In this document: piece after piece, positions 15,495-24,441 of the stretch
How positions within the stretch are numbered: the first letter of the stretch is position 1
Layout: each line of letters starts with the position of its first letter
Assembly (NCBI GenBank): GCA_905479495.1
Contig: CAJQMR010000006.1
Coordinates: 144,148 to 208,147, forward strand
DNA: 64,000 bases
Direction: 5' to 3'
Source of the DNA: an uncultured Anaerolineae bacterium
GTDB taxonomy: Bacteria; Chloroflexota; Anaerolineae; Promineifilales; Promineifilaceae
The notes under the pieces: model-generated
The model's database searches: none
What the model was told of the DNA's origin: nothing
The model's input: only the letters and a program-made list of their open reading frames with translations
Program-made: the position numbers and the translations under genes

Positions 15495-17000
15495 TCATTG
15501 TTGATTTTGAATTTCCATCAAAGCCAGCTTGCGATCCCGTTCTTTTTGCTGCTCCCACAAAATCGTTGGCTCCACCGCCCGTTCCCGGCATTGTTCGGCC
15601 GTTAATGGGCAGCGCTCACACGTCTCGTTGATAATCACACGCGGAATGGCTGGATCCTGAGCGAATCGGATTGTGTTTTTTAAATCTGGCTCCACCCGAA
15701 AACCCACAATTACGCTGCTGGTGACCCCCGGTGACAAACTTAACTCTCGCGAAAACCCCAAACACAAAAACCGGTCTTGCGACTCCATAAATTCAGATAG
15801 CTGCACGCCTACATGCGGCTGGTCTGAAGCCGTTGGCACTTCGGCTGCTCCCTCCAGCTCTTGCAGCAGCCGCACAGACAGCCAGCGCCGACAATAATGC
15901 TCCAGCAGGCCAATGCCGCTGGGCACGATGAGCTGGTTCATATTCAGCTGCTTAATCAGCTGGTATGTGCCGCTGTTTTCCCGATGGTGAAAGCGCAAAA
16001 AGTGCAGCTTCACGCCGAAAAATTGGGGAATGAGTTCACTAAAGCGATAGAACAACATCTCTGGGGTCACATGATATTTGTCCAGCATGGCCAGCATCAG
16101 GTGGGGGGTCCAGGTGGTTTGCTCAAAAAAATGTTGCAAATCAGACAGCATATGCGGCCGGGGCATGAGCAGTGCCCCACCAAAATAAGCGGCCTTAAAG
16201 TCATTCAAAATTTGCTGGAAAGAGTTGATTTGATCCGGCGTCGAGGCGAAAGAGCGTTCCTTGAGCTTAAGATGTTGATAGCCAACCTCACGGGCCAGGA
16301 TAAATTTTATCTGGCGTTCGCTCAGGGCACTGTTGATGAGCAAACGAGGCTGTTTGCCTTCAAAAAAGACCGCCCGGTATTTGGTAAGTGCTGGCCGATT
16401 GTGAATAATGTCTAGATCGATTTCATAGTTGTATTCATTGTGCAAAATTGCTTCCAACGCTTTTCGGCTCGCTGGGGGATCGGCCAATAAACCATATTTT
16501 TCGCCCAATTTGCCAATAAACGCTTGGGCGGCGTCTTCCAACTCCTGGAAGTAATTTTCGTGTATTTCCTGGTAAGAGCGCAGCGCAGCCCGCAAAAAAT
16601 CTTCTTCATGCAAGCCATAGCGACGGCCGATTTCCAACATGGCGTGCAGCAACGCGCTCGCTTTTTCCGGCTCCCGCGTCAGCAGCGTCACCAAATCACC
16701 CAATTCCAAGCCAAATTCTTCAAAAGGAAAGCGCTGAAAAGTCATTGACTTTAAAGTGGTGCTGAGATAGGTCATCGAGGGAGAAAGGGTGATGGAGACT
16801 AGCTCATCGTAAGGTTTATCCAAAACCTCAGCCATGCGCATAATTTTGTCGGCGCGGGGATATTTGCGCCCTTTTTCAATTTCCGTGACGTAAGAGGGGG
16901 ATAATTCGCACTGGTTGGCAAATTCAGAAAGTGTGAGATTTGTTTCCAGCCGTGCCTGGCGCACCTTCATCCCAAAAATAATGTTGATCAGGTTATTCAT
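15495..17000 (-). CDS. RamB/ScfR-like XRE regulator of the glyoxylate shunt
   Basis: A 501-residue regulator. Residues about 8-65 form an XRE helix-turn-helix (VRQARLETNLTLSEFANQCELSPSYVTEIEKG). The middle (about 190-290) is an IrrE/M78-like domain in which the usual HExxH appears as REVGYQH, so peptidase activity is probably lost. The C-terminus carries a DUF2083-like sensor domain ending in CERCPLTAEQC. The same architecture occurs in actinobacterial RamB and other short-chain fatty acyl-CoA responsive regulators, which control acetate and propionate genes. It is divergent from aceB-aceA with two identical palindromic sites between them, so it most likely regulates that operon and itself. 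Confidence 0.85.
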   Translation of the reverse strand: MNNLINIIFGMKVRQARLETNLTLSEFANQCELSPSYVTEIEKGRKYPRADKIMRMAEVLDKPYDELVSITLSPSMTYLSTTLKSMTFQRFPFEEFGLELGDLVTLLTREPEKASALLHAMLEIGRRYGLHEEDFLRAALRSYQEIHENYFQELEDAAQAFIGKLGEKYGLLADPPASRKALEAILHNEYNYEIDLDIIHNRPALTKYRAVFFEGKQPRLLINSALSERQIKFILAREVGYQHLKLKERSFASTPDQINSFQQILNDFKAAYFGGALLMPRPHMLSDLQHFFEQTTWTPHLMLAMLDKYHVTPEMLFYRFSELIPQFFGVKLHFLRFHHRENSGTYQLIKQLNMNQLIVPSGIGLLEHYCRRWLSVRLLQELEGAAEVPTASDQPHVGVQLSEFMESQDRFLCLGFSRELSLSPGVTSSVIVGFRVEPDLKNTIRFAQDPAIPRVIINETCERCPLTAEQCRERAVEPTILWEQQKERDRKLALMEIQNQQ

Positions 17001-17075
17001 TAAAAACTCGCTTTGTTGTTTTTACTCTATCTATAGTAGACACAGACAATCATGTGTTAGTAATAATACAACTTT

Positions 17076-17091
17076 TAGCGAATTTTCGCTA
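17076..17091. promoter_or_regulatory. Operator site 1, TAGCGAA-N2-TTCGCTA
   Basis: A perfect inverted repeat TAGCGAA-TT-TTCGCTA lies 28 bp upstream of the aceB -35 box and 75 bp upstream of the regulator start codon. An identical pair of arms occurs at 17160. Confidence 0.75.
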
Positions 17092-17119
17092 CAAAACCTA
17101 AGAAATTGGCGATTTGCCC

Positions 17120-17147
17120 TTGACAAGGTGATTCTTTTGTTTATACT
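17120..17147 (+). promoter_or_regulatory. aceB promoter
   Basis: TTGACA at 17120-17125, 16-bp spacer, TATACT at 17142-17147: a near-consensus housekeeping promoter. The expected start is near 17154. Confidence 0.8.
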
Positions 17148-17159
17148 TTTCTTCACAAG

Positions 17160-17175
17160 TAGCGAAAATTCGCTA
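17160..17175. promoter_or_regulatory. Operator site 2, TAGCGAA-N2-TTCGCTA
   Basis: The same inverted repeat as at 17076, here with AA in the centre, covers about +6 to +21 of the predicted aceB transcript, a position fit for repression. Extra half-sites AGCGAG and AGCGAAC follow at 17176 and 17196. Confidence 0.75.
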
Positions 17176-17228
17176 AGCGAGAAATTTTTACAAGCAGCGA
17201 ACTTGAGAATTACCAAGGAGCCTACGAA

Positions 17229-18812
17229 ATGTCCCACACTCTTCAGCTCACTGGCAGTAAACAGCCTGAATTTGAACGTATCTTGACGCCCGAAGCCCTG
17301 GATTTTGTTGCCGCGTTAGAAGAGCGCTTTGGGGCGCGTCGGCAAGAACTGCTGCAAAAGCGGATTGCGCGCCAGGCGCGGTTGGATGCGGGGGAGATGC
17401 CAGACTTCTTGCCCGAAACGGCCGAAATCCGCAGCAGCGATTGGCAAGTGGCCCCCATCCCCGCCGACCTCATGGACCGCCGGGTCGAAATTACCGGCCC
17501 GGTTGATCGCAAAATGGTGATCAACGCGCTGAACTCCGGGGCCAACATGTACATGGCTGACTTTGAAGATTCGCATTCCCCTACCTGGTGTGACACTATT
17601 CAAGGCCAGATTAACCTCAGCGATGCCATCGACGGCACGATTACATTCACCAATCCCAACGGTAAGTTTTACGAACTGAATGACACCATTGCTACTTTGC
17701 TGGTGCGCCCCCGTGGCTGGCATCTGGACGAGAAGCATGTGATTTTAAACGGCCGTCCTATTTCCGCCTCCCTGTTTGATTTTGGCCTCTTCTTCTTCCA
17801 CAACGCCCAAAAATTGATTGCTAAAGGAAGCGGCCCCTACTTTTATCTCCCTAAGTTAGAAAGCCATCTGGAAGCCCGCCTGTGGAACGATGTGTTTGTC
17901 CTGGCCCAGGACATGCTCGGCGTGCCGCAGGGCACCATTCGGGCCACGGTGCTGATCGAAAATATTTTGGCCGCCTTCGAAATGCATGAGATTTTGTACG
18001 AGTTGCGCGACCATTCTTCTGGTTTGAACTGCGGCCGGTGGGATTACATTTTCAGCGCCATCCGCAAATTCCGAATGCATCCCAATTTTGTGTTGCCAGA
18101 CCGGGCCGAAGTGACGATGACCACGCACATGATGCGCTCTTATTCGCTGCTGCTTATCCAAACTTGCCACAAGCGGGGCATCCACGCCATGGGTGGCATG
18201 GCGGCCCAAATTCCCATCAAAAATGATCCCGAAGCCAACGAAACCGCATTGGCTAAAGTGCGTGCCGACAAAAAGCGTGAAGCTGAAGACGGCCACGACG
18301 GTACCTGGGTCGCTCACCCGGCGTTGGTAGCCATCGCCAAAGAAGAATTTGACAAGGTGATGACCAGCCCCAACCAGATTGATCGGCTGCGCGAAGACGT
18401 GAAGATTACCGCAAGCGATTTATTGGTTGTGCCTGAAGGCCACATTACCGAAGCTGGACTGCGCACCAACATTGATGTGGGCATTCAGTACATGGCTTCC
18501 TGGCTGGATGGCAGCGGCTGTGTCCCGATTTATAACTTGATGGAAGATGCGGCTACGGCCGAAATTTCTCGAGCGCAAGTGTGGCAATGGCTGCACAACC
18601 CCGGCACCAAGCTGGCAGACGGCCGTTCCGTGACGCCAGAACTTATCCATGAGATGGTGCCCGCCGTTTTGCAGCAAATCAAGGGTCAGGTTGGGGCCGA
18701 ACAGTTTGAACAGGGCAAATATCGTGATGCCGGTAAGCTGTTTGAGGAAATCATCATTGGCAAAACGTTTACTGAATTTTTGACGCTGCCTGCCTACGAA
18801 TATTTGAGTTAG
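17229..18812 (+). CDS. aceB: Malate synthase A
   Basis: A 527-residue malate synthase, condensing glyoxylate and acetyl-CoA to malate. Family A landmarks: [12 protein letters not shown] (about residue 108), the segment [28 protein letters not shown] with the metal-binding Glu region, [38 protein letters not shown], and the C-terminal catalytic part [22 protein letters not shown]. The start has AAGGAG at 8 nt spacing. It is first in the aceB-aceA operon under a strong promoter flanked by two operators and is divergent from the RamB-like regulator. Confidence 0.97.
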   Translation: MSHTLQLTGSKQPEFERILTPEALDFVAALEERFGARRQELLQKRIARQARLDAGEMPDFLPETAEIRSSDWQVAPIPADLMDRRVEITGPVDRKMVINALNSGANMYMADFEDSHSPTWCDTIQGQINLSDAIDGTITFTNPNGKFYELNDTIATLLVRPRGWHLDEKHVILNGRPISASLFDFGLFFFHNAQKLIAKGSGPYFYLPKLESHLEARLWNDVFVLAQDMLGVPQGTIRATVLIENILAAFEMHEILYELRDHSSGLNCGRWDYIFSAIRKFRMHPNFVLPDRAEVTMTTHMMRSYSLLLIQTCHKRGIHAMGGMAAQIPIKNDPEANETALAKVRADKKREAEDGHDGTWVAHPALVAIAKEEFDKVMTSPNQIDRLREDVKITASDLLVVPEGHITEAGLRTNIDVGIQYMASWLDGSGCVPIYNLMEDAATAEISRAQVWQWLHNPGTKLADGRSVTPELIHEMVPAVLQQIKGQVGAEQFEQGKYRDAGKLFEEIIIGKTFTEFLTLPAYEYLS

Positions 18813-18895
18813 TGATTTTGTGGTGTGCTGGTTAAACAATTGGTGCAGCCATTTATTTTCAATCAATTATTTTAATTTTACCTGGAGGAGTGAGC

Positions 18896-20200
18896 ATGTT
18901 GAAACAGTATGATGTGACGCAGATGGAAAATAGTTGGAAATTTGATAAGCGGTGGCAGGGAATTGAACGGCCGTACTCCGCGGAAGATGTTGCCCGTCTG
19001 CGAGGAACCATCCAGATTGAGCACACCTTGGGCCGGATGGGTGCCGAACGGCTGTGGCGGTTGATGCACAGCGAAGATTATGTCAATGCATTGGGTGCCC
19101 TTACCGGCAACCAGGCCGTGCAAATGGTGCAGGCTGGGCTAAAAGCCATCTACCTTAGCGGCTGGCAGGTCGCGGCTGATGCCAACAATGCGGGCCATAC
19201 CTACCCAGACCAGAGTCTTTATCCGGCCGACAGCGCGCCGAAGCTGGCCCAGCGCATTAACAATGCCTTGATGCGTGCTGACCAGATTTACCACATGAAT
19301 AACCAAAACGGCGTCTACTGGTTCGCCCCCATCGTGGCCGATGCTGAATCTGGTTTTGGCGGCTCGCTAAACGCCTTTGAGCTTATGAAAATGATGATTG
19401 AAGCCGGTGTGGCTGGTGTCCATTTTGAAGACCAGCTCTCCTCCGCCAAGAAATGTGGCCATATGGGTGGCAAAGTGTTGGTGCCGACCCGTGAATTCAT
19501 CCAAAAGCTGATTTCGGCGCGATTGGCTGCCGATGTGCTGGGCGTGCCTACGGTGATTATCGCCCGCACGGATGCCGATTCGGCTCAGCTGATCACCAGT
19601 GATATTGATCCGCGCGATCAGCCATTTATCACGGGGGAACGCACCGCCGAAGGGTTCTACAACGTCAAGGGTGGCCTGGAAAGCGCCATCGCCCGTGGCC
19701 TCGCTTATGCCCCGTACGCCGACGTTATCTGGTGTGAGACCTCCAAGCCAGATTTGGACGAAGCCAAAGCGTTTGCCGACGCCATCCATGAAAAGTTCCC
19801 CGGCAAGATGCTGGCTTACAACTGCTCGCCCTCATTCAATTGGCGGCGCAATTTGGACGAAGCCACCATCGCCAAGTTCCAGGTAGAGCTGGGTAAAATG
19901 GGGTACAAGTTCCAATTTGTGACCCTGGCTGGCTTCCATGCCCTGAACACCAGCATGTTTGAACTGGCCCTGGCTTACAAAAATGAAGGGATGGCTGGTT
20001 ACTCCCGCTTACAGGAACGTGAGTTTGACCTGGAAGCCAGCGATGGCTACCGGGCGGTGAAACATCAAAGCTTTGTGGGGGCTGGCTACTATGATGAGAT
20101 ACAGTTGACAGTTTCGGGCGGTGAAGCGTCTACGGCCGCGCTCAAAGGGTCCACTGAAGAAGCTCAGTTTGAAGAAGTGCCGGTTCCGGCACACGCCTAA
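18896..20200 (+). CDS. aceA: Isocitrate lyase
   Basis: A 434-residue enzyme that splits isocitrate into glyoxylate and succinate. The catalytic signature [14 protein letters not shown] (Cys nucleophile) is intact. Other landmarks are [42 protein letters not shown], and [12 protein letters not shown] 18896 is chosen over the GTG 6 nt earlier because the GGAGG ribosome-binding site then has 7 nt spacing. It is 83 bp behind aceB and is closed by a terminator made of two ACGGCCGT copies. Confidence 0.97.
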   Translation: MLKQYDVTQMENSWKFDKRWQGIERPYSAEDVARLRGTIQIEHTLGRMGAERLWRLMHSEDYVNALGALTGNQAVQMVQAGLKAIYLSGWQVAADANNAGHTYPDQSLYPADSAPKLAQRINNALMRADQIYHMNNQNGVYWFAPIVADAESGFGGSLNAFELMKMMIEAGVAGVHFEDQLSSAKKCGHMGGKVLVPTREFIQKLISARLAADVLGVPTVIIARTDADSAQLITSDIDPRDQPFITGERTAEGFYNVKGGLESAIARGLAYAPYADVIWCETSKPDLDEAKAFADAIHEKFPGKMLAYNCSPSFNWRRNLDEATIAKFQVELGKMGYKFQFVTLAGFHALNTSMFELALAYKNEGMAGYSRLQEREFDLEASDGYRAVKHQSFVGAGYYDEIQLTVSGGEASTAALKGSTEEAQFEEVPVPAHA

Positions 20201-20227
20201 CTTTTATTTCGCCACTCCTTGGTAAAA

Positions 20228-20265
20228 GAAACGGCCGTCTGTGGGAGACGGCCGTTTCTTTTTTT
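20228..20265. terminator. Terminator built from two ACGGCCGT copies
   Basis: GAAACGGCCGTCT (20228-20240) pairs perfectly with AGACGGCCGTTTC (20246-20258) around loop GTGGG and is followed by seven T. It lies between aceA and a convergent lipoprotein gene, and could work in both directions. Confidence 0.9.
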
Positions 20266-20281
20266 GCATCCATTTGGCGAG

Positions 20282-20860
20282 CTATTCGTTGACGGTGAAT
20301 GATTCCACCTGCCAATACCAGGGCAGTTGGTTGGCTCCTGACGTGCGCAGGCTGATATTTTGGGGAAAGCCATAGGTTTCATGGAACTTGAAACCGCCGC
20401 CAAACTCATTGATTTCATCATTTTCCAGGGCGTTTCGCGCTGTTTGAAAGAGGCCAGGAATTGTCAGGCGCTCGGCGGGAATCTTATTGATTACACAGCC
20501 GGGGGCTTGGTCGCTACAGCGCACATCTTCAGCCACTACCGCACCATCGGCCACAGTAATGGTATGCACTTGAACCACCTGCCGTGAGCTTTCCACATAC
20601 AGTACTTCAATTTGATAATTCTCTACGGGGTTGGCCGCCCAACGCGCTTCGGCCTCATCCAGCTCGGCCAGCCAGGTGGCCATTTGCTCGCCCCGGTTGC
20701 CTGACTCGGCTGCCATAGTGGCTTGAATAGCTGCCTGCATCGCCTGTGCTGGATCAACGGTGGGGGTTGGGTCATCATTGTTTATCCTGCCACCACAGCC
20801 AACCGTGCCTAAAACCAGGAGGATAAAAAGGAATAATTGCTTAGGGAAACGGCCGTTCAT
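20282..20860 (-). CDS. DUF6174-like lipoprotein
   Basis: A 192-residue lipoprotein with signal NGRFPKQLFLFILLVLGTVGC (lipobox GTVGC split over TVGC). The start is the second of two adjacent ATG codons, because AGAGGTG lies directly before the pair. The mature protein has a Pro/Thr linker, then a domain beginning WAANPVENYQIEVLYVES, with AVVAEDVRCSDQAPGCVINKIPAERLTIPGLFQTA, resembling the DUF6174 domain of secreted proteins (a Cys pair and a basic helix). The function is unknown. It is convergent with aceA. Confidence 0.72.
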   Translation of the reverse strand: MNGRFPKQLFLFILLVLGTVGCGGRINNDDPTPTVDPAQAMQAAIQATMAAESGNRGEQMATWLAELDEAEARWAANPVENYQIEVLYVESSRQVVQVHTITVADGAVVAEDVRCSDQAPGCVINKIPAERLTIPGLFQTARNALENDEINEFGGGFKFHETYGFPQNISLRTSGANQLPWYWQVESFTVNE

Positions 20861-21083
20861 CATCACCTCTTTTTTACCATTATTTACTGTCAAGTTAGTT
20901 TGCTGCTGCATAAAGTAAGACGTAAGTCTAATGTTAACCTTGGCCCATTAGGATGATTTTGCAATTGAAACAAGGCGTGTTGCATGGGAGCCTGACAATA
21001 CATTAGACGTATTAGGACAAAAAATTTAGATAATCAGGCGCGAAGAGCATACTTGCAGCATAAGTTCTAACATCGAAGATATT

Positions 21084-21833
21084 ATGCAGCCATTAGAACA
21101 GGAACAGCTAATCGAGCAAAATGAGATGGTGGAGACAGCAGCCAATCTAACGATCCGCCTTTTCGGTACGCCGTCATTTTCTATCAATGGACAGCCGTTG
21201 GCCGAATCAACATCGCACAAAGTTGATGCGTTGTTTGCCTATTTGGTTTGTCAACCGTTCCCTCATTTACGCGAAGCGCTGGCTTCATTATTGTTCAACG
21301 CCCAATCACGTAATCAGGCAAATAACAATTTGCGCGTTTTGCTTTCCCGGCTGCGCCGCGTGTGTGAAGATGCGATTCTCATCAACCGGCAAACGGTCCG
21401 GTTGAATCCGGCGTATGAGGTTTGGTTAGATACGGCCGTCTTTGAACAAACCATCCCCCAGCAGCCAGAACGAGCACTCAAGCTGTATCGTGGTGATTTT
21501 TTGGAAACAATTCAAGTACAAGATGCCAAAGGGTTTATTGAATGGGCTGCGCTGGAACGGGAACAGCATCGTCTGAAGGCGCTGGAAACGTTATTGCAGC
21601 TGATTAACAAGTACGAAGCCGATGGTGAGATCAACAAGGCTATCACCTTTTCCCAGCAGCTTGTAACCATTGAACCCCATCATGAAGGGTGGCATCGTCG
21701 GCTCATCAACCTGCACTTGCAAGCAGGCCAGCGCCAACAGGCCGAAGCCCAGCTTGAAGCATGTCGCCTCATCATGCAGGAAATCTTCTCGCGGGATGTC
21801 TCTAGCGCCACGCAAGCCCTTCTCAAAAAATAA
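21084..21833 (+). CDS. SARP-type regulator with BTAD domain
   Basis: A 249-residue regulator. Residues about 22-100 form an OmpR-like winged helix (LTIRLFGTPSFSINGQPL, HKVDALFAYLVC, ANNNLRVLLSRLRRV). Residues about 115-245 match the bacterial transcriptional activator domain (AVFEQTIPQQ, RALKLYRGDFLE, WAALEREQHRLKALETLLQL, TIEPHHEGWHRRLINLHLQAGQRQQAEAQLEAC). It is the short SARP form; many relatives continue with an AAA+ and TPR part, which is absent here. No target is evident; the gene stands alone with 170-220 bp gaps on both sides. Confidence 0.85.
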   Translation: MQPLEQEQLIEQNEMVETAANLTIRLFGTPSFSINGQPLAESTSHKVDALFAYLVCQPFPHLREALASLLFNAQSRNQANNNLRVLLSRLRRVCEDAILINRQTVRLNPAYEVWLDTAVFEQTIPQQPERALKLYRGDFLETIQVQDAKGFIEWAALEREQHRLKALETLLQLINKYEADGEINKAITFSQQLVTIEPHHEGWHRRLINLHLQAGQRQQAEAQLEACRLIMQEIFSRDVSSATQALLKK

Positions 21834-21846
21834 CATTGAAGTCCCC

Positions 21847-21899
21847 AAACCCGTGATGAGTGAAATGCGATTAGCTGCTTCACGCATCACGTTTCATTA
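21847..21899. repeat. Intergenic short-word hairpin repeat (GTGATGAGTGAAA type)
   Basis: CCGTGATGAGTGAAATGCG is mirrored by CACGCATCACGTTTCATT. It follows the SARP gene. The remaining DNA to 22056 shows nothing further that I can support. Confidence 0.5.
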
Positions 21900-22056
21900 A
21901 ATCGTCCCCCAAACGCGTTCCCCCGTTTTACAAACAATTTACAAACAGATTGCAACTTTCGCGAATGCTTCCGGTATCTATAACCAGTAACGGTTAGTAG
22001 TTGGTGTTAGCCACGAACAAGAAGCCACCAGCTATGATGATTGAAGGAGCATTCTC

Positions 22057-22572
22057 ATGGTCGATGTTTATATTGTTGTTTACTCCCTGTTAGGTAGCTT
22101 AATTTGCCTACCTGCACTGCTGCTTACTCTGAATTTATTGATGCCCCAAATTACGGCCCGAATTGAAACGCGCCTGGAACAAACGCCGGGTAAAAGTTTC
22201 TTTTTGGGCGTGCCGGTAACGGCCGCTTTTCTTTTATGGATCGCCATCACCGCTAACGTGCCCATCGGCGTGGTGCGTGGCACGGCGTTTGTGGCGGCCT
22301 TTGTGGGGATGGGGTTGGGCACGCTGGGGGCTGCGGGCATGAGCCGCCTGCTGGCTAAGCGAATTACCCTCACCAAGCCAACTTCTGAAGCGATGAACTG
22401 GCTGCGCGGCGCCGTGATGTATGAGTTGGCCTGCCTGTTTCCCATCGTGGGCTGGTTTTTGTTTGCGCCTATTATGGGCATTACCGTCTTGGGCGCGGCC
22501 GTATTTGGTCTGCTTGGCTGGCTGCCTCGTCCCACGGTGAGTGAACAGGTTGTGGTGGCCGGTAATCAGTAA
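22057..22572 (+). CDS. Small integral membrane protein
   Basis: A 171-residue protein with about four membrane segments: VYIVVYSLLGSLICLPALLL, the segment FLGVPVTAAFLLWIAIT, GTAFVAAFVGMGLGTLGAAG, and ELACLFPIVGWFLFAPIMG. Small residues (Gly/Ala) dominate the third segment. No family is recognised; the pattern resembles small bactofilin-less membrane proteins near polymer-forming cytoskeletal genes in Chloroflexota, but nothing nearby supports this. AAGGAGC precedes the ATG at 9 nt. Confidence 0.7.
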   Translation: MVDVYIVVYSLLGSLICLPALLLTLNLLMPQITARIETRLEQTPGKSFFLGVPVTAAFLLWIAITANVPIGVVRGTAFVAAFVGMGLGTLGAAGMSRLLAKRITLTKPTSEAMNWLRGAVMYELACLFPIVGWFLFAPIMGITVLGAAVFGLLGWLPRPTVSEQVVVAGNQ

Positions 22573-22630
22573 TCAGTGTTCAGTGGGTCAGTAAACAGTT
22601 GACTGAATACTGACCTACTGCTCACTGACC
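22569..22630. repeat. Intergenic short-word hairpin repeat (CAGTAAT type)
   Basis: Left arm: CAGTAAT, CAGTGTT, CAGTGGGT, CAGTAAA, CAGTTGA. Right arm: CTGAATA, CTGACCTA, CTGCTCA, CTGACC. This is the clearest case of the 7-nt period in the window. Words of the same type recur near 43850, 46025, 46670 and 63315. Confidence 0.8.
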
Positions 22631-22640
22631 GTGAGGAACT

Positions 22641-24188
22641 ATGAAACTAACCAGACGCGACTTTCTCCGCCTGGGTGGCGTAACGGCCGTTGCTGCCGGA
22701 ACCGCTGGGTGTAGTGTGATTGGGCAGAAGCTGGATCAGAACGAATTGCCAGAAACGCTGACGGTGCCAACGGCCGTTCCCGGCACCGTCCCCTTCACCC
22801 AAAGCGGCCCCGATTTGCCCAGCCAGGCCGTGAATCCGGTGCGACGATTGCTCAACCGGGCGGGTTATGGTCCGGTACCCGGCGAAGTGGAACGCGTTAC
22901 CCAGCTCGGATTGGCCGCCTATCTTGAGGAACAGCTCAATCCTGAAGCTATCGAGGACACGGCCAGTGACTTGATTGCCCGGCACCAAACACTGTACCAG
23001 ATGGATGTCAGCCAACTGCTAGAGCAAGAGCCAAAGGACGCCACCATTGCACTTATCGGCTCCACCTTTATGCGCGCCCGCTACTCCAAACGGCAGCTGT
23101 ATGAAGCAATGGTGGAATTCTGGTCGGATCATTTCAATATTTATTTGCGCAAAGAGCCGCTGATGCCGTTGGCTAAAATTGTGGATGACCGGGACGTGAT
23201 ACGGCCGTATGCGCTAAGCAACTTCCGTGAGCTATTAGGCGCATCGGCCCAAAGCCCTGCCATGCTGCTTTATCTGGACAATATCAGCAACGAAAAGGGC
23301 CACCCCAATGAAAACTATGCCCGAGAACTGCTGGAACTACACACCCTGGGCGTCGCTGGCGGCTACAGCCAGCAAGATGTGCAGGAAGTGGCCCGCATCC
23401 TCACTGGCTGGACCGTGGCCCGACGCGGCCGTTTGCGCGGGCAATTTATCTTTGATGAAGATCGGCATGACTTTGGCGAGAAGCAGGTGCTGGGCCAAAC
23501 CTTCCCGGCTGGTCGCGGTGAAGCTGAAGTGATCGAACTGCTTGATCTGCTGGCTGCCCATCCAGCCACGGCCAACTTTTTGGCCACCAAGCTGGTGCGC
23601 CGCTTTGTGGCAGATGACGCTCCTGCCGATTTGGTGACTCAGGTAGCTGAGGCTTATTTACAAAACGACGGCGAGATCAAAGCGATGCTGCGGGTGATTT
23701 TCCTGAGCGAAACCTTTGCCACCGCCCCACCCAAGCTGAAACGGCCGCACGCCTACATGATTTCTGTGCTGCGTACGCTTCATGTGGAATTTCGGCTGGG
23801 GCGGGGCCGGGCCATTGCCGACTGGATGGAAGTGATGGGCCAGCCGTTGTTTTTTTGGCCGCCACCCAACGGCTACCCGGATGTCTCGGAAGCGTGGGCG
23901 GCCAATCTGCTGCCCCGCTGGAACTTTGCCCTGGCGCTGCTGCACGACGAAATTCCGGGAGCCACGGTGCCCTTTGACGATATTTTGGCAGCAGGTGAGG
24001 CGGAAACGACTGAGGCTGCCATTCAACTGTTTGCCGGGCTGGTTTACGGCCGTTCCCTAGAAGACGCTGAACTCAGCTTATTCACGGACTACATCGACAA
24101 CGCGTCGCTGCAAAACGATGAAGCCCAGGGCCGCCTGCGCGACTGTGTGGCCCTGATGCTGGCCAGCCCTGAAATCCAGTGGACCTGA
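22641..24188 (+). CDS. DUF1800 family protein, Tat-exported
   Basis: A 515-residue secreted protein. The N-terminus has a Tat motif (TRRDFLRLGG) and a lipobox-like AAGTAGCS, so it may be a Tat-exported lipoprotein. The DUF1800 pattern is clear: RRLLNRAGYGPVPGEVERVTQLGLAAYLEEQL, EFWSDHFNIYL, ENYARELLELHTLGVAGGYSQQDVQEVARILTGW, KLVRRFVADD, and the ending FFWPPPNGYPD. The biochemical role is unknown; it is nearly always paired with a DUF1501 protein, here at 26766, with a glycosyltransferase-like gene in between. Confidence 0.92.
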   Translation: MKLTRRDFLRLGGVTAVAAGTAGCSVIGQKLDQNELPETLTVPTAVPGTVPFTQSGPDLPSQAVNPVRRLLNRAGYGPVPGEVERVTQLGLAAYLEEQLNPEAIEDTASDLIARHQTLYQMDVSQLLEQEPKDATIALIGSTFMRARYSKRQLYEAMVEFWSDHFNIYLRKEPLMPLAKIVDDRDVIRPYALSNFRELLGASAQSPAMLLYLDNISNEKGHPNENYARELLELHTLGVAGGYSQQDVQEVARILTGWTVARRGRLRGQFIFDEDRHDFGEKQVLGQTFPAGRGEAEVIELLDLLAAHPATANFLATKLVRRFVADDAPADLVTQVAEAYLQNDGEIKAMLRVIFLSETFATAPPKLKRPHAYMISVLRTLHVEFRLGRGRAIADWMEVMGQPLFFWPPPNGYPDVSEAWAANLLPRWNFALALLHDEIPGATVPFDDILAAGEAETTEAAIQLFAGLVYGRSLEDAELSLFTDYIDNASLQNDEAQGRLRDCVALMLASPEIQWT

Positions 24189-24441
24189 GTTTTAGATGAG
24201 AACCGATAGGCACACTCCCCTGGATTGGTTAACGGCCGTTCGTCAGCCCAATAACAACATCTATACTAAAAAACAAACCCCCAGTGCGTCTAATCAATCA
24301 GATCACATCACAGTCATTGATTTGTTCTTTGTCAAAGTGTCAGCTTCATCATTTACGGTGGCAAGCCGACCGTTTATTTGTGCCGATATCACCCATCTAC
24401 CCAATCTACGCAATCGGCCCTTTTCGCTTGAAACGAGGTTT

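Noticed and set aside
15495..17000. ImmA/IrrE-type antitoxin-linked peptidase
   Set aside because: The HExxH site is degenerate (REVGYQH), and the XRE plus C-terminal Cys-cluster architecture next to aceB-aceA fits the RamB/ScfR type.
22569..22630. CRISPR array
   Set aside because: The CAGTAAT words are 7-8 nt and contiguous, with no 24-37 nt repeats or unique spacers; they are hairpin word repeats.
24196..24441. Extra 82 residues on the membrane glycosyltransferase
   Set aside because: No ribosome-binding site, a low-complexity composition unlike protein, and the first membrane helix begins right after ATG 24442.
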